Source: Aldrovandia affinis (lineage: Eukaryota; Chordata; Actinopteri; Notacanthiformes; Halosauridae). From it: a stretch of DNA of 64,000 nt. The notes beneath the pieces were generated by a model. That model saw only the letters and a list, made by a program, of their open reading frames with translations. It searched no databases and was not told where the DNA came from. A program made the translations under genes and the position numbers. The stretch lies in assembly GCA_029706075.1 (NCBI GenBank), contig JAINUG010000048.1, positions 3,404,501 to 3,468,500 of the forward strand. Direction: 5' to 3'. Positions 61,780 through 64,000 of the stretch are shown here, one piece after another. Every line of letters begins with the position of its first letter. The first letter of the stretch is position 1.

Positions 61780-64000
61780 ATGAGCCTTCCAAGGACCAGC
61801 TAGTGAACATGTTGTGTGTTCCTGCCGCAGTCCCATAAAGTATGCATTATTATGCACATTGCACATGGTACTGAACCAGGGGAGAGACAGCATCTCCGGG
61901 AAAGATATCTCTGTATTCTGTTTAAATCCAGGTCATTTTGCTTCCTTATCTGCACTGACACTGAGAGACAAGTCTGTAGCGTTGTGCATTTCTTTGTCTG
62001 TTGTTAAGCCATTGCATTGCCACCCAACCCCCCCTTCCCACACACAGACACACACACACACACACATAGAATATATACAAACACAGTGTACATGTTCCAA
62101 AATATCTTTTTATATTGTTGCATTTGTCTTTTTATTACCTGCAAACACAGATTTGACTCCAGCACACACAGTGAGATGGTGAACTGAAGAACAGTACAGG
62201 GACAGGGGGTGGGGGAGGGTGCAGAGCAAACACAGTCCCTTTGAGAGAAGCAATACCAGGGCCAATATTTACCACCATACTAGGCCAAACACAGCCATAT
62301 GAATTATCTATAGTAGCTACATCAGAACAAAGAGCTAATGACATATTTTATCACCTGCCCGAATTAGGTCCACTTGTTAGCAGATTGCTAGTGTTCACAG
62401 AGTTGAGCAAACACACAAACACACATGCTGTACTCGCTCACAGATAAACAGAACAGACATCTGAACCAATTGTTGTTAAGAAGCAGCTACAGTGGGGTAG
62501 AACTATGAGAAAATAAGGCCTAGGAGAATGTGTTTGTTTGGACACATCCAGGATTGATAAATCAGCCATACTTCATCATTGGTACATTTGAAGGCTCAAT
62601 GACTGGATGTAGTTTGTCAAACTGTAAAGTTTGTTGGGCCTGATGAGGTCTACTATGCAGCTTATCCACCCTGCACAAAGACAGGCTCTGCGGAGACTGA
62701 TATCACAATATGCCTTTTATTACAAAGTGAAAGTGCTGGCTGCATTCAGCTACGAATTCCAGTTGTAACCTAAATTTCCATTATATTGACTACATTATTA
62801 TACTGTTAAATTTGCCAAAGCATTGTTCAAATACAGCATAATCTTTTTTTCAAAGTTCAATACACAGACTTCATAACCTGTTCCACCTCATCCAACTGCA
62901 TCGAAAACATGTTTCATCAGAACACAACACATATCAGAATGAATGCAGCTCAGCTATAAATTAACTACAAATTCTACTTTCAGTACACAAGGGTTCAAAG
63001 TACACAGCACCCTGTCCTAAGCTAATACAGTCAATTCTAAAACAAATACACTCAAACCTAAAACTGTTACAAAACTATACACGTTCAGAATTGGATAACC
63101 AAAATATTTGGGAGATTCTGAGTTGACCACTTTTTTCACTAAGGTTACAGGTCGCTGACATAGCTATTATTACGGTGGCGGTTCAGTTGTAACGCACATC
63201 ATATTTGGTCAACATCATCAAAACTTTAAGGGTAGCAGTTGTTTCTTAAAATTGTTATGAGTTTATGAGAAGAAGATATGTGTTCTGACAGCGAACAGAT
63301 TGCAGGTCACCGCGGCGCCCCTGGGTGTGCGCTGGGTACGGATGGGCCCCTCCCCAGGCAGGGGTAAGAGGAGGCAGGCACACAGCTGTGCTAGCCTCTG
63401 GGGTTCCGAGCTGCTGTCACGGTAATGCTGACAACAGGGCCAACAGGGCGCTGTTCATAAACTTATTTTTTAAATATCAAAATCGCGGAACAGCAGTGTA
63501 GCCTGTGTCATACAAAGCATCCCACGTGGAGGTATATGCACGGTGGTTTATTATTGATTATAATTCCAATGACGGACAAAATCGCTTTAACAAATAGAGG
63601 CTTAATACACACATATTCTTGTCCAGCGACATTGCATTATTTTGATATCCCTCCATCAGCAATGCGTGACCCGGTTTATCACGAACACCGCAGTATTATG
63701 CCCCGTGTGAATGAGGCGCATCACTCATTAGCATCTGTCATGGAAAGACACTCAAGCGCGCGCAGCACGGAGTGAAGCGCCCAAGCCGGGCATGTGACAC
63801 AAGGGTAGGCTACAACATTCAGCAAAATGGCCATCCAGCCGACAGGCATAGGCTGGTCCTCCGTCCACGGAAAAACGCATCGTGGCCCCGGCCAGTTTCC
63901 CGCAGCTGCTCTCCTCAGCTCTTCCCGCTAATCCCCTCAGAAACCTCTCCTAATCTTTCCTGTGCTAAAATGGGGTATTCCCATCGCTGTAATGCTTTTC
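61396..64000. other. No gene recognised; unique DNA with a CpG-containing block at the right edge
   Basis: Holds an ATT microsatellite (61739-61780) and AT-rich unique sequence. From about 63290 onward the DNA becomes CpG-containing, with repeat-free segments (CACCGCGGCGCCCCTGGGTG, CTCAAGCGCGCGCAGCACGG, TTCCCGCTAATCCCCTCAG). This may be a regulatory element or the approach to a neighbouring gene. Confidence 0.45.

Overview
This is vertebrate, almost certainly ray-finned fish, genomic DNA. It has intron-split coding sequence with GT/AG junctions, very dense CA/GT, CT/GA and ATT microsatellites, several Tc1-type DNA transposon relics, tRNA-derived SINEs, and 3' ends of L2-like and Tx1/L1-like LINEs. 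One LINE-type tail (about 520-575) carries the CTCTGGATAAGAG stem-loop and TGTAA repeats that I associate with the eel UnaL2 group, so an elopomorph or other early-branching teleost is possible. That placement is weak. No prokaryotic gene, CRISPR array, rRNA or functional tRNA was found.

Only one protein-coding gene can be assembled with confidence. It is a GDNF-family receptor alpha gene on the minus strand, with eight coding exons from 56400 down to 39557. All splice junctions keep phase and the CDS sums to 1347 nt (448 codons plus stop). The product has a signal peptide, three cysteine-rich GFR-alpha domains, a proline-rich/acidic stalk and a hydrophobic C-terminal tail typical of GPI anchoring. 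Domain 1 lacks the TLRQC and RGMKKE motifs of GFRA1/2/4, and the protein has SPYED, CGERRR and TPNYVSN motifs. gfra3 is therefore the best guess, with gfra4 the main alternative.

Layout. 1-5.2 kb: two Tc1 relics sharing the same left flank, a snapback inverted repeat and a candidate conserved block (4.15-4.53 kb). 5.2-12.8 kb: no gene, a full-length tRNA-derived SINE (5.93-6.3 kb) and microsatellites. 12.8-14.0 kb: 5'-truncated Tx1/L1 LINE. 14-30.4 kb: no recognised gene, minisatellites, long microsatellites, a divergent SINE and several exon-like or conserved-looking blocks (20.2, 21.4, 23.0 and 26.3 kb). 30.4-31.4 kb: Tc1 relic with a nested tRNA-SINE. 31.4-39.5 kb: no recognised gene, conserved-looking blocks, possibly part of the receptor 3' UTR. 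39.56-56.4 kb: the receptor gene. Intron 1 is 9.6 kb and intron 7 contains a MITE and a 33-bp minisatellite. Exon 3 lies between two oppositely oriented copies of the same SINE. 56.4-57.1 kb: CpG-bearing 5' region. 57.1-64 kb: two L2-like LINE 3' ends, another SINE and a CpG-containing conserved-looking stretch at the right edge.

Nothing in the window clearly forms a previously undescribed multi-gene system. The items most worth a second look are the inverted SINE pair around a frame-neutral exon, the SINE family itself, the CT microsatellite serving as the exon 8 polypyrimidine tract, and the exon-like block at 21.36-21.51 kb.
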